DNA of 64,000 bases, from NCBI RefSeq assembly GCF_900109515.1, contig NZ_FOBD01000004.1, positions 124,001-188,000 on the forward strand, written 5' to 3'. Made by a program: the position numbers and the translations under genes. This stretch comes from Paenibacillus sp. OK003 (lineage in GTDB: Bacteria; Bacillota; Bacilli; Paenibacillales; Paenibacillaceae). Position 1 is the first letter of the stretch, and each line of letters begins with the position of its first letter. The notes under the pieces are model-generated. The model saw only the letters and a program-made list of their open reading frames with translations. It had not been told where the DNA came from and ran no database searches. Of the stretch, positions 63,915 through 64,000 are shown piece by piece.

Positions 63915-64000
63915 TCACATGCACGATAGTGACCGAAGGCGCTCGGGAATTTCCCGTAATAACAGATCATGCGAGAAGGCATTATAGCTGCCGAGTACAT
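63915..64000 (-). CDS. Possible end of an upstream gene (partial)
   Basis: A frame open at the right edge reads SYNAFSHDLLLREIPERLRS and ends at a TGA (63915-63917). It is leucine-rich and looks like a protein C-terminus, for example of a regulator with a fused binding domain often found next to such lipoproteins. Too short to identify. Confidence 0.35.
   Translation of the reverse strand, partial: VLGSYNAFSHDLLLREIPERLRSLSCM

Overview
The window reads as a chromosomal segment of a Paenibacillus-type Firmicute. I infer this from strong AAGGAGG-like ribosome binding sites, frequent TTG and GTG starts, an SLH-domain exoprotein, YesM/YesN-type sugar-responsive regulators, many ABC-type sugar-binding proteins, WYL regulators, and intrinsic terminators after most transcription units. 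No rRNA, tRNA, phage, transposase or CRISPR array was seen. The species cannot be fixed from the sequence alone.

Layout. 1-6 kb: the end of a sugar-binding lipoprotein gene, an SLH exoprotein and a 1,245-residue exoprotein gene that changes base composition midway. 6-11.5 kb: two tandem type I pullulanases. 11.7-24.6 kb: ribosomal protein L25/Ctc, a WYL regulator next to a HIRAN protein, a glycosyltransferase, a manganese-riboswitch-controlled TerC protein, an RtcB RNA ligase coupled to an AAA+ ATPase behind an attenuator-like leader, MsrA, a secreted propeller protein and a membrane-anchored Mrr-like nuclease. 25-37 kb: a YcaQ-type DNA glycosylase, FabV, TPR and WYL regulators, a GH1 phospho-beta-glucosidase, PAP2, AraC and LysE genes. 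37.4-45.9 kb: a sugar-sensing and uptake locus made of a membrane-anchored binding protein, a YesM-type kinase, a YesN-type regulator and a ChvE-GguA-GguB ABC transporter. 46-49.2 kb: MgtE and an AlkD-Ogt alkylation-repair pair. 49.7-62.6 kb: a loose accessory region of small genes (acetyltransferases, GH43, GrpB, DinB, phosphotransferase) with several damaged reading frames. 62.7-64 kb: a Fur-box-controlled iron-siderophore binding lipoprotein.

How the genes work together. Carbohydrate use is the main theme: the pullulanases and GH43/GH1 enzymes release or process sugars, and the sensor-transporter locus would detect and import a monosaccharide under carbon catabolite control. A second theme is DNA and RNA repair: YcaQ-like, AlkD and Ogt for alkylation damage, HIRAN, and RtcB with its ATPase.

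Most unusual signal. Three copies of a roughly 190-230 bp structured repeat have inverted-repeat ends and a conserved internal fold. All three lie in the same orientation, 17-35 bp ahead of the start codon of three unrelated genes (a TPR regulator, mgtE and a DinB-family gene). They look like a dispersed element that supplies or alters the 5' leader of whatever gene it precedes.
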